A stretch of 56,579 nucleotides of DNA from contig JAFYZX010000002.1 in assembly GCA_017548505.1 (NCBI GenBank), forward strand, positions 1 through 56,579, in the 5' to 3' direction. The position numbers and the translations under genes were made by a program. Origin of the DNA: Bacteroidales bacterium. GTDB lineage: Bacteria; Bacteroidota; Bacteroidia; Bacteroidales; UBA932. Numbering within the stretch: the stretch's first letter is position 1; every line of letters starts with the position of its first letter. Shown here one piece after another: positions 16,643 through 25,129 of the stretch. The notes under the pieces are model-generated. The model was not told the DNA's origin. It saw nothing but the letters and a program-made list of their open reading frames with translations, and ran no database searches.

Positions 16643-17749
16643 TTACTTTACAACCACTCTCTTTACTCGTCTGGCAATGGAGGTGTAGACCTCGTAAGGG
16701 ATGGTCTGGAGGACCTTGGCCTGGTCTATGGCGGTTGGCTTGTCGCCGAAGACGGTCACGATGTCTCCAACCTTTACATCCTTTACATTGGTAACGTCTA
16801 TCATGCACATGTCCATGCAGATGTTGCCGATGGTAGGAACCAGCTTGCCGTTCACGCAGAACTTGGTGGCTCCTCTACCGAAGTGGCGGTTGATGCCGTC
16901 TGCATATCCGAGAGGCAAGGTGGCTATCTTAGAAGGGCGGGTTATCTTGCCGTGGCGGCCGTAGCCTACGGTGCCGTCTTCCGGAACGAGTTCCTTTATC
17001 TGGAGGATGCGGCACTTCAGGCTTGCAACAGGCATTACATTCTTCTGGTTTACAGCACTTACGCCGTAGATGCCGATGCCGAGCCTGACCATATCCTTCT
17101 GGAACTGGGAGAAACGCTCGATTCCTGCAGAGTTGAGGATGTGGTGGATAGGATGGTATCCGACAGCCTCGTCGATCTGAGGGGCCATCTTGTCGTAGAG
17201 GGCAACCTGGCCAAGAGTGAACTTGTCCCACTTCTTCTCGTCTGAAGCGGCAAGGTGGGAGTAGATGCTCTGGACCTTGATTTCCTTGTGGGACTTGAGG
17301 AACTTGAGGAGTTCCGGAAGCTCCTTCTCCATAAAGCCCAGGCGGTGCATGCCGGTATCCAGCTTGATGTGGACAGGATAGGTGTCAACGCCGAGTTTCC
17401 TGACCATTGCGTCAAACTTTTTCAGGGAGTAAAGGTTCGGGATGCCCGGCTCCAGTCCGTTTTCTATGATTTCCTTGTAGTAGTCTGTTCCGGTGGTGAG
17501 CACAATGATAGGGGTGGTGATTCCCCCTTCGCGGAGCTCGATGCCCTCGATCGGATGAGCCACTGCAAAATAGTTGGCTCCGGCCTTTTCCATCAGACGA
17601 GCGAAGTCAACGGCTCCGTGTCCGTAGGAGTTGGCCTTGATGAGGATGAGAAGTTTGGTTTCTTTCTTGAGATAGCTTCTGAAATACTTGAAGTTATGGA
17701 GAGCAGCCTTTGTGCTTATCTCCATCTGTGCAAATGTCTCTTTTTCCAT
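16643..17749 (-). CDS. alr: Alanine racemase
   Basis: PLP enzyme that makes D-alanine for peptidoglycan. The 368-residue protein starts at MEKETFAQMEISTKAAL; the longer frame from 17878 overlaps the epimerase and is not homologous. The PLP lysine is in LIKANSYGHGAVDFA (about 36), the second active-site region is GYGRHGK...LPLGYADGINRHF, and GNICMDMCMIDVT near 315 is the conserved C-terminal strand. It lies one base after the stop of the epimerase gene, so it is translated as the last gene of the LPS-type sugar operon, an unusual partner. A terminator follows. Confidence 0.95.
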   Translation of the reverse strand: MEKETFAQMEISTKAALHNFKYFRSYLKKETKLLILIKANSYGHGAVDFARLMEKAGANYFAVAHPIEGIELREGGITTPIIVLTTGTDYYKEIIENGLEPGIPNLYSLKKFDAMVRKLGVDTYPVHIKLDTGMHRLGFMEKELPELLKFLKSHKEIKVQSIYSHLAASDEKKWDKFTLGQVALYDKMAPQIDEAVGYHPIHHILNSAGIERFSQFQKDMVRLGIGIYGVSAVNQKNVMPVASLKCRILQIKELVPEDGTVGYGRHGKITRPSKIATLPLGYADGINRHFGRGATKFCVNGKLVPTIGNICMDMCMIDVTNVKDVKVGDIVTVFGDKPTAIDQAKVLQTIPYEVYTSIARRVKRVVVK

Positions 17750-17750
17750 T

Positions 17751-18734
17751 TTACTGTATCTTATAAAATGCTTTGTACCAGTTATAGAACTCGGCGATGC
17801 CCTTTTCAAGCGGAGTATCCGGGCGGAAGGCGTAATCCTCTTCCAGAGCCTGAGTGGAAGCAAATGTAGTGTAAACATCTCCCCGTTGCATCCCTTTCAT
17901 GATTTTTTTAGCCTTTTTGCCGGTAGTTTTCTCTATGGTGGAAATAAAATCCATAAGCTGTACCGGACGGCTGTTGCCGATGTTGTAGACAGGACGCTTG
18001 GATTTGTTCGGGCCGTCAATTATCTCCGCGATGCCTTTGACTATGTCGTCCACATAGCTGAAATCGCGGCTGAGGTTGCCTCGGTTATAGACCTCGATAG
18101 GCTCATCGCCGAGGATTTTCTTCATGAACTTGAAAGGAGCCATATCCGGCCTTCCCCAAGGGCCGTAGACAGTGAAAAATCTCAGGCCTGTGCAGTTGAG
18201 CCCCCTCTGGTGCATATAGACGTGGGCCATCAGCTCGTTGGATTTCTTGGTGGCGGCATACAGGCTCTGGGGATCGTCCGTGCGGTCATCCTCGCTGAAC
18301 GGAACCTTGGCGTTGTTGCCGTAAACGCTGGAGGAACTTGCATAGACAAGATGCTTGACCTTGTACTTGGTGCAGAGTTCCAGGATGTTGAAGAATCCTA
18401 TTATGTTGCAGTGGATGTAGCTGGCAGGATTCTCGAAGGAATACCTTACTCCGGCCTGGGCGGCAAGGTTGCAGACCTTGTCGAACTTTCCAGCCTTGAA
18501 AAGTTTTTCCATTGCGTCCAGGTCCGCGATGTCCTTTTGGGTAAAGGAGAAGTTCTTTTCCTTCCCAAGAGCTTTTGCCGTTTTCCTTATGTGTGCCAGG
18601 CGGCCTTTTTTAAGAGCTGGATCGTAGTAGGAGTTCATATTGTCCACGCCCAGTACCTTATGGCCTCTTCTCAGAAGCTCTATAGCCGTGTGGGAGCCGA
18701 TGAATCCGGCAGCTCCGGTCAAAAGTATCTTCAT
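17751..18734 (-). CDS. NAD-dependent epimerase, UDP-glucuronate 4-epimerase-like
   Basis: 327-residue extended short-chain dehydrogenase. GAAGFIGSH (residues 8-16) binds NAD(P); SSSSVYG and YAATK (about 134-165) are the catalytic Ser and YxxxK pair; RFFTVYGPWGRPDMAPF is the signature of the UDP-uronic-acid epimerase branch, and RGNLSRDFSYVDDI follows. It likely interconverts UDP-glucuronate and UDP-galacturonate for envelope polysaccharide or lipid A decoration. Its ATG overlaps the stop of the upstream ArnT-like gene by four bases (ATGA), so they are coupled. Confidence 0.88.
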   Translation of the reverse strand: MKILLTGAAGFIGSHTAIELLRRGHKVLGVDNMNSYYDPALKKGRLAHIRKTAKALGKEKNFSFTQKDIADLDAMEKLFKAGKFDKVCNLAAQAGVRYSFENPASYIHCNIIGFFNILELCTKYKVKHLVYASSSSVYGNNAKVPFSEDDRTDDPQSLYAATKKSNELMAHVYMHQRGLNCTGLRFFTVYGPWGRPDMAPFKFMKKILGDEPIEVYNRGNLSRDFSYVDDIVKGIAEIIDGPNKSKRPVYNIGNSRPVQLMDFISTIEKTTGKKAKKIMKGMQRGDVYTTFASTQALEEDYAFRPDTPLEKGIAEFYNWYKAFYKIQ

Positions 18735-20389
18735 TGCTGTATGTTGTTATCTTCTGTCTTGTTGTCTTCTGGAATAGAGAAATCCGCATAGCAGACATTG
18801 TCTCCGAGCCTTACATATTCCTTTCCCTCGAGGGCGGTGCGGAGAACGGAATCCCTTTTTATCCTTCTTTCCTTGAAAAACAGGATGCCGTTTCCTATGC
18901 ATTTGAGACTTTCCTTGTCTATCTGTGTGATATGAAGTCCTTCCTGCTTGAAGTAATAGTCCAGGTTAGGGGCGGCGCTGAAATCGTAGTAGAGCAGCGG
19001 ACTGTCCTTTTCCCGGGAAAGCTTCATCGCTTCAAGGCACCCGTCCTTGACACCTGTCATATTGTTGATCTTGTTCATGGAGAAGCTGCCGAGGAAAACG
19101 GTCACGAAGATGGAGGCTGAAATCACGGAAATCGCAAGCGGGGTGTGCTTCTCCTTCAGGGCCTTTAGTGCAAGCAGTCCGCCCAGGACAATCGGCAGCA
19201 GGATCACCCAGTACGGAGCCCAGAGTTCAGGCAAGGTCTCTGCGATTTTGTCAGGAATAATGAACTTCTTGAAGATTGCTGCGATTCCGATGATTATGAA
19301 CAGCCAGGCGATTAGGGCCACAATTCCCTTGACCAGCCTGTCATCCTTGAAATATGGCAGCAGAAGCGCTCCGCTGTAGATGAAGAACGGAATGGCAGGA
19401 AGAAGGTATATCGCGATCTTGGAACTTACCAGAGAGAGCATTATGAGTATGGTCAGGGCTGTGGTGATCATCAGCTTGATTCTGATGCCTCCCAGGAAAC
19501 GGTTCCTCCATCCCTTGATTATCAGAACCACGCAGAGCAGGCTCCATACGGCAACTATCCACCAGTAGCCGGCAAGATAATACCAGAACGGAGCCTTGTG
19601 GTGGAATGAGTTTACTCCACGGTCTACGGTCTGGTGGAAGAGGAGGTTGTTAAGATATGGCTTGCCGCCCTCAAGATAGACGCCTGTCCACCAGAGGCCG
19701 CAGAGGATAATCAGAATTAGCCAGAACCTCCAGCCCAGATATTTTCCTATTCTCAGATCCTTGTCAGCGATAAGGTAAACTATTATGCAAATGACAGGGG
19801 CCAGGAATCCAACGGCTCCCTTGGAGAAAATGGCAAAGAACACGTAAACAGGAAGAAGGATGCGGTCTCTGCGGAAAAGCGCGGCTTCGTGAGACTGGAT
19901 TTTCATCTTGGCTTCACGCGCGCCTTTCTTGTTGGCGTGCATCTTGCCGAAAGTGTACAGGGCCAGGACAATGAACATGCACATAAGCATATCCATCCTC
20001 AGCACGATGGATGCGGCCAGGAACATCACGCTGGAGTGGAGCATCAGAAGTGCTGCAGTGCTTTCCTCTCCGTCCAGTTTGTTTTCTGTCCATCGGTCCA
20101 TAATCCAGCCTGTTATAAAGGCGGGAACAAGGCTGAGGAGTGTGGCCAGAAGGAACATCGAATGGGCTCCGAAAATTTTCTTAAGCAGCATTGCCACCCA
20201 GAAATACAGAGGCGGCTTGTCCGCGTAGACCTGTCCGTGGTCGTAGAAAGTGAAGAAGTTGCCATTCTGGAGGGCGTCATCCACGATATTCAGATACCTC
20301 AGCTCGTTGCTCGGGGTAAACTCCCTCATAAGCAGCAGAGGCAGCATCATCGCGAAGATGAAAAGGAATATGACGGTTCTCCTTGTCAT
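18731..20389 (-). CDS. ArnT/PMT-like glycosyltransferase (GT83)
   Basis: 552-residue integral membrane enzyme with about 11-12 hydrophobic segments. The first periplasmic loop has NELRYLNIVDDALQNG and YADKPPLYFW, the ArnT motif in which the acidic residue pair is here N-E rather than D-E. SKGAVGF and FHHKAPFWYY are further family segments. Members move a sugar from undecaprenyl phosphate to lipid A or a similar acceptor on the periplasmic face. The donor is inferred to be made by the GT2 protein and the sugar by the epimerase of this operon. Four-base overlaps link it to both neighbours. Confidence 0.85.
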   Translation of the reverse strand: MTRRTVIFLFIFAMMLPLLLMREFTPSNELRYLNIVDDALQNGNFFTFYDHGQVYADKPPLYFWVAMLLKKIFGAHSMFLLATLLSLVPAFITGWIMDRWTENKLDGEESTAALLMLHSSVMFLAASIVLRMDMLMCMFIVLALYTFGKMHANKKGAREAKMKIQSHEAALFRRDRILLPVYVFFAIFSKGAVGFLAPVICIIVYLIADKDLRIGKYLGWRFWLILIILCGLWWTGVYLEGGKPYLNNLLFHQTVDRGVNSFHHKAPFWYYLAGYWWIVAVWSLLCVVLIIKGWRNRFLGGIRIKLMITTALTILIMLSLVSSKIAIYLLPAIPFFIYSGALLLPYFKDDRLVKGIVALIAWLFIIIGIAAIFKKFIIPDKIAETLPELWAPYWVILLPIVLGGLLALKALKEKHTPLAISVISASIFVTVFLGSFSMNKINNMTGVKDGCLEAMKLSREKDSPLLYYDFSAAPNLDYYFKQEGLHITQIDKESLKCIGNGILFFKERRIKRDSVLRTALEGKEYVRLGDNVCYADFSIPEDNKTEDNNIQQ

Positions 20390-21090
20390 TGCTCATCCTC
20401 CTTTTCCGCTTCCCTTTTCTTCTGCTTCTGCAGAATCATCAGATTCCTTGTGTATGAGATGAATCCGGTGCTCTGTCCAAGGGCCAGAACAGGGTCTTTT
20501 CTTATGATGGCGTAGGAAACTATGCAGGCGCTGCCGATCAGGCTGATAATCCAGAATCCTGCAGGAAGGTGGCTCTCGTTACGTTTCTTTGAGTAGAAGA
20601 ACTGGTAAACGAATCGCAGAGTAAAGATTACCTGACCCAGAGAGCCGAATATCACCAGCCACATTGGTATGTCGCTATTCTGGAAAACCTGCTGCTTGAA
20701 GACTTCCAAATCTGTGAGTATGTATCCGATTCCCACCACCGGAGTTATCAAAAGAATGGTTAGCAGCGGGGCCTTCCACCAGATGTTTCCCTTTGAACCC
20801 TCGATCCGGCCGTCTTTGGAGATACTCCATACCCCCTTGATTTTCAGGTTCCACATATAGATGTAGTAGGAAATCACCTGGCCGAACATTATGGCAAAGT
20901 CATTCCTTAGCCATCCGTAAATGAAGAACAGGTAGGAAGCTATAAGGCTCAGCACCCAGAAGATGGTAGGGGAAACCACCTTCTTCTTTCTCTCGGACAT
21001 TATCCACTGGACCAGTATCCTGGCGGAGAAAAGCCCCTGCGCCAGAAAGCCGATGCCGAATATGATCCATTGGCTGAGTGTCCGTTCCAT
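20386..21090 (-). CDS. Membrane protein with LAB_N (lipid-A-disaccharide synthase N-terminal) domains
   Basis: 234 residues with about six to seven membrane helices. Two copies of the LAB_N pattern are visible: FLAQGLFSARILVQWIMSER with PTIFWVLSLI, and VIFTLRFVYQFFYSKKRNES with PAGFWIISLIGS. This small family sits beside lipid A glycosyltransferases in many Bacteroidota and probably helps flip or carry lipid-linked sugars; that is inference. Lies between GT2 (6-base gap) and the ArnT-like gene (4-base overlap). Confidence 0.85.
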   Translation of the reverse strand: MERTLSQWIIFGIGFLAQGLFSARILVQWIMSERKKKVVSPTIFWVLSLIASYLFFIYGWLRNDFAIMFGQVISYYIYMWNLKIKGVWSISKDGRIEGSKGNIWWKAPLLTILLITPVVGIGYILTDLEVFKQQVFQNSDIPMWLVIFGSLGQVIFTLRFVYQFFYSKKRNESHLPAGFWIISLIGSACIVSYAIIRKDPVLALGQSTGFISYTRNLMILQKQKKREAEKEDEQ

Positions 21091-21096
21091 CTTGGG

Positions 21097-21831
21097 CTAG
21101 AGGTTATTGTCTTTGAAGGAGTAGTTGATGTATCTCTTTTTCATCCAGCGATAGGCAAAGCAGTCCTTCATAGGGCCTATGAGCCTGTTCCAGACATTGT
21201 ACTTGGAAACTCCTGCGACTCTAGGGAAGTGCCTTACCGGAACCTGCTTCATCCGTCCGCCTTCCTGGAGCTGGATGAGGGCCGGGAAGAAGCGGTGCAT
21301 ACCCGTGAACATCGGGACTCTCTTGGCGTAATCCGTGTGGAGAATCTTCAGGGGACATCCCGTGTCCGTTGCGCCGTCGTGGGTGAACATCTTGCGGAAA
21401 CCGTTTGCGAACTTGCTCTGGAAGTTTTTCCAGGCGGAATCCTTGCGGTTAGCCCTGATTCCCATAACCAGAGGGTATTCGTCTGCGTATGGGAGCAGAA
21501 GGTCAAAGTCCTCCGGAGTTGTCTGAAGGTCCGCGTCTATATATCCTACAAGAGGGGAGAAGGTGTTGTCGAATCCGGCCTTGATGGCTCCGCTGAGGCC
21601 TGTGCGCTTTTCAAGGGAAAGATAGTAGAAGTTCTTGCGCCTTGAGCATTCTTCCTTTATCAGTTCCAGAGACTTGTCCGCACTTCCGTCGTTGACGAAA
21701 AGCACGCATGCGCTCTTGTCCTCTGCAGAATTTATGTACTTGTCCAGGGTTTCTGCCAGCCTTGCGATGTTTCCCTCCTCGTTGAATACCGGAGAGATTA
21801 TGGTAAATCTGTAATTTGCCGTCTTGTTCAT
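21097..21831 (-). CDS. GT2 family glycosyltransferase (DPM1/ArnC-like)
   Basis: 244 residues. N-terminal FTIISPVFNEEGNIARLAET, VNDGSADKS, and YIDADLQTTPED (DxD metal/nucleotide site) place it with polyprenyl-phosphate sugar synthases, but it lacks the C-terminal membrane helices of ArnC, so it acts at the cytoplasmic face. It would load a sugar onto undecaprenyl phosphate for the ArnT-like enzyme. ATG 21831 is chosen over a TTG at 21840, because the TATATTTG box (21845-21838) ends six bases before it. First gene of the operon. Confidence 0.88.
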   Translation of the reverse strand: MNKTANYRFTIISPVFNEEGNIARLAETLDKYINSAEDKSACVLFVNDGSADKSLELIKEECSRRKNFYYLSLEKRTGLSGAIKAGFDNTFSPLVGYIDADLQTTPEDFDLLLPYADEYPLVMGIRANRKDSAWKNFQSKFANGFRKMFTHDGATDTGCPLKILHTDYAKRVPMFTGMHRFFPALIQLQEGGRMKQVPVRHFPRVAGVSKYNVWNRLIGPMKDCFAYRWMKKRYINYSFKDNNL

Positions 21832-21837
21832 AACCCA

Positions 21838-21845
21838 CAAATATA
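21838..21845 (-). promoter_or_regulatory. Promoter -7 box of the envelope-sugar operon
   Basis: Minus strand TATATTTG, exact consensus, six bases before the ATG of the GT2 gene; near-leaderless arrangement. Confidence 0.6.
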
Positions 21846-21872
21846 AGAATTCTATTCAAAAACACCCATAAA

Positions 21873-21900
21873 AAAAGGATGGCCGTTTGACCATCCTTTT
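21873..21900 (-). terminator. Terminator of the histone-like gene
   Basis: Perfect ten-pair stem AAAAGGATGG / CCATCCTTTT with an eight-base loop and A/T tracts on both sides, 19 bases past the stop of the histone-like gene on the minus strand and just before the next operon's promoter. Confidence 0.85.
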
Positions 21901-21919
21901 TGATTTTCAGTTCAGTTGA

Positions 21920-22096
21920 TTACTTCTTTGCAGCCTCAACGGAAGCCTTTCTGAAGTCCTTCATCAGCTTGGTGATTTCCAAAGCAGCCTTTCTTGCGCG
22001 GGTTCCGGCAGCCTTGTTGCCCTTTACGATCTGTGCCTCAGCGTCCTTGTTGAAAGCCTCAAACTGAGCCTGAATGTTCTTGAATATTTTTTCCAT
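21920..22096 (-). CDS. Histone H1-like nucleoid protein (Hc1 family)
   Basis: A 58-residue Lys- and Ala-rich protein, MEKIFKNIQAQFEAFNKD at the start and RARKAALEITKLMKDF in the middle, ending in EAAKK. This is the short Hc1-type histone H1-like protein common in Bacteroidota, likely a DNA-binding nucleoid protein. It has its own promoter (22174-22144) and a strong terminator, so it is a single-gene unit, as expected for an abundant small protein. Confidence 0.9.
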   Translation of the reverse strand: MEKIFKNIQAQFEAFNKDAEAQIVKGNKAAGTRARKAALEITKLMKDFRKASVEAAKK

Positions 22097-22143
22097 AATA
22101 AAAATGTTAAAAATTAATTATTGTGTTAAATAGTCATCAAATT

Positions 22144-22174
22144 CAAACATAAAAGTAGCAATAATTATTTCAAT
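22144..22174 (-). promoter_or_regulatory. Promoter of the histone-like gene
   Basis: Minus strand ATTG (one base off TTTG) at 22174-22171, 19 bases, then TATGTTTG at 22151-22144, which matches TAnnTTTG exactly. The leader would be about 40 bases and A/T-rich. Confidence 0.6.
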
Positions 22175-22207
22175 GTCCAAATAATTCCCCAAAATCTTAA
22201 GAAAAGG

Positions 22208-23557
22208 CTATTTTTTGATGTATGCACCGATAAATCCGTCGTCAATGTGAATCTCTCTGCCCTGGGAAGCCTTGGTTGCCTTTGTTCCCGGGAGTTCCGG
22301 GTAAGTGCCTGTTGCGATGTAGGTAAGACAGGCTTTAATGAGGTCTTCCTCCCCTGAGAAATCGTGATAAAGATCGTCGTATCTCTTGTTCTTCGGAGCG
22401 ATGCCGTTGTCAAAGTCTGCCTTGCCGTCCGAGTTCATGCAGTAGAAGCAGATTGGCAGAAAAGCGTAGTCTATGTCCTTTTCCTTGGCTTTCTGAGGAT
22501 AGAGGAAGACATACATCCCGTTAGGCTTGCCGTAGGTCTGGCCTCCCACGTTCTGAATATCCATATAAGGAGAGAGGCAGTTTACCATGCTCTCTGAAGC
22601 GGATGCAGTGCCCTTTCCGGTGATGATGAAAAGTCTGCCCAGATTCAGGGAGTTTCCTGTTCTCTTGATATTGTAGCTCTTGTCTTCCTTCTTGTTTGCA
22701 AGGTTATGGGAGAGGGTTACAAACACCTTTCCGTCTGCAGTTGCCGGAGCCAGGTAACTGGCTATCTCTGCACAGAGATCAAGGTCTCCGCCGCCATTGT
22801 ACCTGAGATCCAGGATGAGGTCCGTTATTCCATCGGACTTCATCTTGTTAAGTGCGCTTAAGATCTCGTTCTTCATGTTGGAATTGAAGGAGGTGTAGAG
22901 GATGTACCCGACCTTGGCGCTCTTGGAGAGCTTGTCGCAGTCTGCCGCCGTGAAAACCTTGGACAATGTTACCGAATTGCTCTGGAAGGAAGTCTGGGAG
23001 AGGTTCATATCCGCGGATGTCCCGTCCGGCTTCTTGAAGGTGAAGCTGTTGGAGGTCTTTCCAATCTCATCGTAGAACCTGTCGTTCTTGATCAGAGTAG
23101 CCACGTCTGTTCCGGCAATGTGTGTCAGCTGCCAGCCTCTTGTGACTCCGGCCTTTGCCAGAGGGGAATTCTTGTCTACGTATGTGATATACACGTCATA
23201 GTCCTTGAAATAGTCTATCGGCTGGGCCAGGTGGAATCCGTATGATGTGGAAATGCCGGTTTCCATAGAGTTGTAGGACAGGCCGTTCATCATCCAGCTC
23301 CAGCGGTCTTTCTTTACCAGATGGGCAGTGAAATACTCTTCCACGCTCTTGTTGTTCATCGTAACGGATGAAGGCATCTGGTCTGCCCAGTAGTAGAATT
23401 GTTTCATCATCTGGTCCACAAAGTTTTTCACCACAGTGGAATCCTTGTCTATCTTTTCTTCCTTGCTGTCGCTGTCAAAGATGCAGGAGGAAAAGGCAAA
23501 GGCCGCAAGACAAACCAGAGAAACGGCTATGAGGGAACTGCTGAAAAATTTTTTCAT
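22208..23557 (-). CDS. S41-family C-terminal processing peptidase lipoprotein
   Basis: 449 residues from ATG 23557; the frame from 23605 adds an unlikely N-terminus. Lipoprotein signal: MKKFFSSSLIAVSLVCLAAF then SSC as the lipobox. A PDZ-like segment (KNSPLAKAGVTRGWQLTHI) precedes the S41 core LILDLRYNGGGDLDLCAEIA, with GTASASESMV giving the catalytic Ser and GGQTYGKPNG the likely Lys. It probably processes or degrades exported proteins at the outer membrane. Divergent from agcS. The tail (SQGREIHIDDG) is not recognised. Confidence 0.88.
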   Translation of the reverse strand: MKKFFSSSLIAVSLVCLAAFAFSSCIFDSDSKEEKIDKDSTVVKNFVDQMMKQFYYWADQMPSSVTMNNKSVEEYFTAHLVKKDRWSWMMNGLSYNSMETGISTSYGFHLAQPIDYFKDYDVYITYVDKNSPLAKAGVTRGWQLTHIAGTDVATLIKNDRFYDEIGKTSNSFTFKKPDGTSADMNLSQTSFQSNSVTLSKVFTAADCDKLSKSAKVGYILYTSFNSNMKNEILSALNKMKSDGITDLILDLRYNGGGDLDLCAEIASYLAPATADGKVFVTLSHNLANKKEDKSYNIKRTGNSLNLGRLFIITGKGTASASESMVNCLSPYMDIQNVGGQTYGKPNGMYVFLYPQKAKEKDIDYAFLPICFYCMNSDGKADFDNGIAPKNKRYDDLYHDFSGEEDLIKACLTYIATGTYPELPGTKATKASQGREIHIDDGFIGAYIKK

Positions 23558-23614
23558 AACAATCTGTTTATTCAACGATAGGCAAAGTTGCAATAATGAG
23601 GCCAACTTCTAAGG

Positions 23615-23622
23615 CAAAAATA
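23615..23622 (-). promoter_or_regulatory. Promoter -7 box of the S41 protease gene
   Basis: Minus strand TATTTTTG, exact TAnnTTTG, giving a leader of about 50 bases. No clear -33 box. Confidence 0.5.
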
Positions 23623-23634
23623 CGCTATTTTTAT

Positions 23635-23642
23635 TAAATTTG
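23635..23642 (+). promoter_or_regulatory. Promoter -7 box of the AgcS gene
   Basis: TAAATTTG, exact consensus, 19 bases before ATG 23662. It overlaps the upstream half of the divergent S41 promoter region, so the two may compete for polymerase. Confidence 0.55.
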
Positions 23643-23661
23643 TAAAAATGTTAGAGTGTTT

Positions 23662-25095
23662 ATGGAAGCCTTAGACCAAATTTCCGCCGCCGTCAGTTCT
23701 TTTATCTGGGGGTGGCCGATGATAATCCTACTTCTTGGAACCCACATTTTCCTGACCATCCGCCTGCGGTTTCCTCAGAAATCCATATTCAAGGCAATAG
23801 GGATTTCTTTCCGCAGAGACAAGAATGCGGCCGGAGACGTGAGCCAGTTCGGCGCTCTTACGACATCTCTTGCCGCTACTATCGGTACGGGAAATATCAT
23901 AGGCGTGGCTACAGCCGTTTCCCTTGGAGGTCCGGGGGCTGTGCTGTGGTGCTGGCTTACAGGCCTTCTGGGTATTGCCACCAAGTACGGAGAGGGGCTT
24001 CTGGCCATCAAATACAGGGTTAAGACAGCAAAGGGCACTATGCTGGGAGGTCCGATGTACGCTCTGGAAAGGGGACTGGGAAGCAAATTCCTGGCTGTGC
24101 TGTTCTGCATTTTCGCCGCCCTTGCCGCCTTCGGAATCGGAGACACGGTTCAGGCAAATGCCATCTCCACCCTTTTGGACCAGGAAGGGCTGTTCGGGCC
24201 TTCATTTACCGGCATTCCAAAGGAATACACCGGTCTTGCGGTGGCTTTCCTTGTGATGCTGGTAACCTTCTTCGGCATCAAGGGAATCGCCAGGGTTTGC
24301 GGTCTTCTTGTGCCGTTTATGGCAATATTCTACATACTGGGATGCCTGATAATCCTGGGAATGAACTGGAGTGTTCTCGGCGATACCATTTCTCTTATCT
24401 GCCAGTCTGCCTTCTCGGCTAAAGCCGGGCTCGGGGGACTTGCCGGTGCCACTGTGATGATGGCTTGCCGCTACGGTATTGCCAGGGGACTGTTCTCCAA
24501 CGAGTCCGGTATGGGATCGGCTCCGATTGCAGCGGCGGCCGCCCAGACCAAAAATCCTGTTCGCCAGGCTCTGGTTTCTTCCACGGGAACGTTCTGGGAT
24601 ACTGTTGTTGTTTGCGCCCTTACCGGCCTGGTGCTGGTTTCCAGCATCATTTCCAACCCGAGCATCGACTACAAGGACGGGGCTAAACTCACTCAGCTGG
24701 CATTCGGCCAGATTCCTTACGTGGGCTCCATTGTCCTTACCGTGAGCCTTGCAACATTTGCATTTTCCACCATCCTTGGCTGGAGCTATTATGCGGAGCG
24801 CAGCGTGGAGTACCTTGCAGGAAGAAAGACAGTTTTCCTGTACCGCATAATCTGGGTTGTGCTTGTGTATGTGGGTGCCGTGATGAACCTTACGGTTGTA
24901 TGGAATTTTGCGGATATCCTGAACGCCCTGATGGCTATTCCGAATATCATCGCCCTTATACTGCTTAGCGGAGTGATAGTATCGGAGACGAGGAAATACC
25001 TTTGGAGCAACCAGCTGGATCTGGAGTCGGACGAGGAGATACCGGTAATTACAGGCAGAAGGGCTGAGCGCGCGGACCTCACCAAAGAGGCCTAG
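23662..25095 (+). CDS. Alanine/glycine:sodium symporter (AGCS family)
   Basis: 477 residues and about 11 membrane helices; imports alanine or glycine with Na+. Family motifs: LTTSLAATIGTGNIIGVATA (about 70), GGPGAVLWCWLTGLLGIATKYGE is split over two helices, GGPMYALERGLG, and NESGMGSAPIAAAAAQT (about 275). ATG 23662 is chosen; GTG 23656 in the same frame is an alternative. The C-terminus is a charged cytoplasmic tail. Followed directly by the DPP III gene, which has its own promoter. Confidence 0.92.
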   Translation: MEALDQISAAVSSFIWGWPMIILLLGTHIFLTIRLRFPQKSIFKAIGISFRRDKNAAGDVSQFGALTTSLAATIGTGNIIGVATAVSLGGPGAVLWCWLTGLLGIATKYGEGLLAIKYRVKTAKGTMLGGPMYALERGLGSKFLAVLFCIFAALAAFGIGDTVQANAISTLLDQEGLFGPSFTGIPKEYTGLAVAFLVMLVTFFGIKGIARVCGLLVPFMAIFYILGCLIILGMNWSVLGDTISLICQSAFSAKAGLGGLAGATVMMACRYGIARGLFSNESGMGSAPIAAAAAQTKNPVRQALVSSTGTFWDTVVVCALTGLVLVSSIISNPSIDYKDGAKLTQLAFGQIPYVGSIVLTVSLATFAFSTILGWSYYAERSVEYLAGRKTVFLYRIIWVVLVYVGAVMNLTVVWNFADILNALMAIPNIIALILLSGVIVSETRKYLWSNQLDLESDEEIPVITGRRAERADLTKEA

Positions 25096-25116
25096 CGTTC
25101 CTAAAATGAAAGACAT

Positions 25117-25124
25117 TATTTTTG
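25117..25124 (+). promoter_or_regulatory. Promoter -7 box of the DPP III gene
   Basis: TATTTTTG, exact consensus, five bases before ATG 25130. It lies downstream of the first in-frame ATG (25106), which argues for the later start and a leaderless mRNA. Confidence 0.6.
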
Positions 25125-25129
25125 AATAT

